Assembly: GCA_964591245.1 (NCBI GenBank)
Contig: CAZPZZ010000181.1
Coordinates: forward strand, 1-7,251
Reading direction: 5' to 3'
Length of the DNA stretch: 7,251 bases
Source: CAZPZZ01 sp964591245
GTDB taxonomy: Bacteria; Acidobacteriota; Vicinamibacteria; Vicinamibacterales; UBA8438
The first letter of the stretch is position 1. Every line of letters begins with the position of its first letter. Both the position numbers and the translations under genes were made by a program. Below, one piece after another: positions 6,100 through 7,251 of this stretch. The notes under the pieces were generated by a model, which worked only from the letters and a program-made list of their open reading frames with translations, did no database searches and was not told where the DNA came from.

Positions 6100-7107
6100 G
6101 TGATGAACCGATGGCTCTCCTTTGTTGTGTTCCTTTTACTTCAGTTCGTCTTTTTCCCTCTCGCCGTGGGCGGCGTGCTGCTGGTCGCCTACCGCCAGAT
6201 AGCGGTGAGCAAACGACTTGGGGTGTCCTCGACAGCCATTGAGGTGCTCAATGGCCGCTGGACCATGCATGTATTTGGTATGCGTTCGGACCCTGCTGTG
6301 GCATTGCTCGCGAATGCCCTGCCCAATACTTCGATTTTCGGGCTGTGGCTCGTCCTTTTCCCACTGTGGGTCAAATATAGGATTTGTGGACGATTGTTTG
6401 CTTATCCAAGAGTTCCGGAAATTGGGAACGAAGGGATCGCAGACTTGGTCATTGCCAGGACGCTGTATTTTGATCGGCTTATCTCACGGTTGGCGGACGA
6501 CGTCGAGCAATTCGTGGTGCTGGGCGCTGGTTACGACACCCGAACCTGCGGTGCGTTGGAAGAGACATCACTTCGTGTCTTCGAGGTCGATCACGGTGAG
6601 ACTCAAGCCCATAAAATTTCCTGTCTTCGCGAGGCCGGGATCAACGCCTCCCACGTCACGTTCGTGCAGGTCGACTTTCGCCAGGACAACCTCTTCGAGA
6701 AACTTCTGGCAAGCGGGTATGACCCCACCAAGAAGACACTTTTTCTCTGGGAAGGCGTTACGTTGTATCTCTCGGAGGACGAGGTGCGGAACACGCTCAC
6801 GAATGTGCGAACTCACGCGGTTCCCGGCAGTGCGATCCTGGTGGACTTTTACGCAGAGCGAGCCGTCCGTCTGGCAAAAGGGCGTATCGCGTCGAAAGCG
6901 TTGGATTACACGAACGAAGGTGTGGGTTTTGGGTTAGCGTTCGACACCGATTTTGAGCAGACGTTGAGGCGATTTCTCGGGGACGAAGGACTGCGCACGG
7001 GCGAGACGTTTTTCATGGGCAAGACCCACAGGGCGGGGCCATTTATGGTGGTAGCGGAGATTCGAGTTCAGGCCAATGGGGGAAATGGTGCGCTCAACGA
7101 CTGGTAG
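6100..7107 (+). CDS. Membrane-anchored SAM-dependent methyltransferase (TIGR00027 / leucine carboxyl methyltransferase-like)
   Basis: This encodes 335 residues. GTG at 6100 or ATG at 6103 could start it; AGGA at 6089-6092 is 7 or 10 bases away, slightly favouring GTG. Residues about 6-31 form a strong transmembrane segment and about 78-92 a second hydrophobic stretch. The catalytic part begins near residue 110 (NEGIADLVIARTLYFDRLI) and shows the SAM-binding loop VVLGAGYDTR (139-148), the acidic second motif FEVDHGETQAHK (161-172), VQVDF (189-193), and LFLWEGVTLYLSEDEVRNTL (214-233). These are hallmarks of the TIGR00027/LCMT-like class I methyltransferases. The family is usually soluble, about 260-310 residues; the membrane part here is extra. 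The methyl acceptor is unknown: actinobacterial members are linked to O-methylation of polyketides or lipids, while eukaryotic LCMT methylates a C-terminal Leu. Membrane anchoring suggests a lipid-like or envelope substrate, but that is inference. Confidence 0.85.
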   Translation: MMNRWLSFVVFLLLQFVFFPLAVGGVLLVAYRQIAVSKRLGVSSTAIEVLNGRWTMHVFGMRSDPAVALLANALPNTSIFGLWLVLFPLWVKYRICGRLFAYPRVPEIGNEGIADLVIARTLYFDRLISRLADDVEQFVVLGAGYDTRTCGALEETSLRVFEVDHGETQAHKISCLREAGINASHVTFVQVDFRQDNLFEKLLASGYDPTKKTLFLWEGVTLYLSEDEVRNTLTNVRTHAVPGSAILVDFYAERAVRLAKGRIASKALDYTNEGVGFGLAFDTDFEQTLRRFLGDEGLRTGETFFMGKTHRAGPFMVVAEIRVQANGGNGALNDW

Positions 7108-7142
7108 CCTCGAGGTGCAAGATGGAAGCGTGCGGAGTGTGG

Positions 7143-7156
7143 TCATGTGCACATGA
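7143..7156. promoter_or_regulatory. Perfect 14-bp palindrome TCATGTGCACATGA
   Basis: The sequence at 7143-7156 equals its own reverse complement and lies 36 bp after the methyltransferase stop, at the edge of an AT-rich tract. With no loop it is better suited to a dimeric DNA-binding protein than to an RNA hairpin. It may control a gene beyond the right edge. A weak promoter-like pair, TTGCAC (7159-7164) and AATATT 17 bp further on (7182-7187), lies just downstream. Confidence 0.45.
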
Positions 7157-7251
7157 GATTGCACTAAACTTGCATATATCGAATATTGGATTAAGGATTG
7201 AATTAAATATTGCAAAATATATTAATTACAAGAAAACTATATATATGTAAA
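7157..7251. other. AT-rich tract at the right end
   Basis: The last 95 bases are mostly A and T, much like 293-477, and contain no gene. They include AATTAAATA and CAAAATATATT, both also present in the left AT-rich spacer, and end in TATATATATG. This is probably intergenic promoter DNA for the next gene outside the window. Confidence 0.5.

Noticed and set aside
6218..6937. Plus-strand ORF of 239 codons inside the methyltransferase gene
   Set aside because: It is an alternative frame of a gene whose own frame carries clear SAM-binding motifs.
1..7251. CRISPR array, insertion sequence, toxin-antitoxin pair, tRNA or rRNA
   Set aside because: No regularly spaced repeats, transposase or integrase motifs, tRNA-like cloverleaf or rRNA sequence was seen. 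The XRE protein resembles some antitoxins but has no partner toxin gene inside the window.

Overview
The window reads as chromosomal DNA of a Gram-negative bacterium. It encodes an outer-membrane porin of the phosphate-selective OprO/OprP type with a C-terminal Phe, exported proteins with Sec-type signal peptides, and an RhlE-type RNA helicase. Coding DNA is moderately GC-rich, and GTG or TTG starts are plausible for some genes. The mix of a DUF5658-like membrane protein, a Porin_O_P protein and an exported CMD-like protein would fit Acidobacteriota or a similar uncultured lineage. That placement is a guess from family distribution; no marker gene is present.

Layout, left to right. (1) 2-292, minus: a small XRE/Cro-type helix-turn-helix regulator. 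(2) 293-477: a strikingly AT-rich spacer with a 10-bp direct repeat just upstream of the regulator, followed by 235 bp of ordinary composition with no convincing gene. (3) 713-1150, plus: a small membrane protein with a signal peptide and a DUF5658-like signature, followed by a hairpin. (4) 1151-1657: about 500 bp with two weak same-frame ORFs separated by one TAG, possibly a decayed gene, ending in a perfect 12-bp palindrome and a strong ribosome binding site. (5) 1658-2845, plus: an exported protein made of two tandem carboxymuconolactone-decarboxylase-like (CMD/AhpD-like) units with no cysteine in the mature part. (6) A convergent junction with a perfect 13-bp inverted repeat. (7) 3030-4313, minus: DEAD-box RNA helicase RhlE with a long upstream leader region. 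(8) 4585-5859, minus: Porin_O_P outer-membrane channel. (9) A divergent intergenic region. (10) 6100-7107, plus: a SAM-dependent methyltransferase of the TIGR00027/leucine carboxyl methyltransferase type, preceded by hydrophobic membrane segments. (11) 7108-7251: a 14-bp perfect palindrome, then a second very AT-rich tract.

The genes do not form an obvious single pathway. Most are monocistronic, divergent or convergent. The common theme is the cell envelope: a membrane protein, an exported CMD-like protein, a porin and a membrane-anchored methyltransferase, with a housekeeping helicase among them. I see no CRISPR array, tRNA, rRNA, transposase, integrase or recognisable defence system. The points most worth a second look are the cysteine-free duplicated exported CMD-like protein, the membrane-anchored methyltransferase, the palindromes, and a similar AT-rich motif near both ends of the window.
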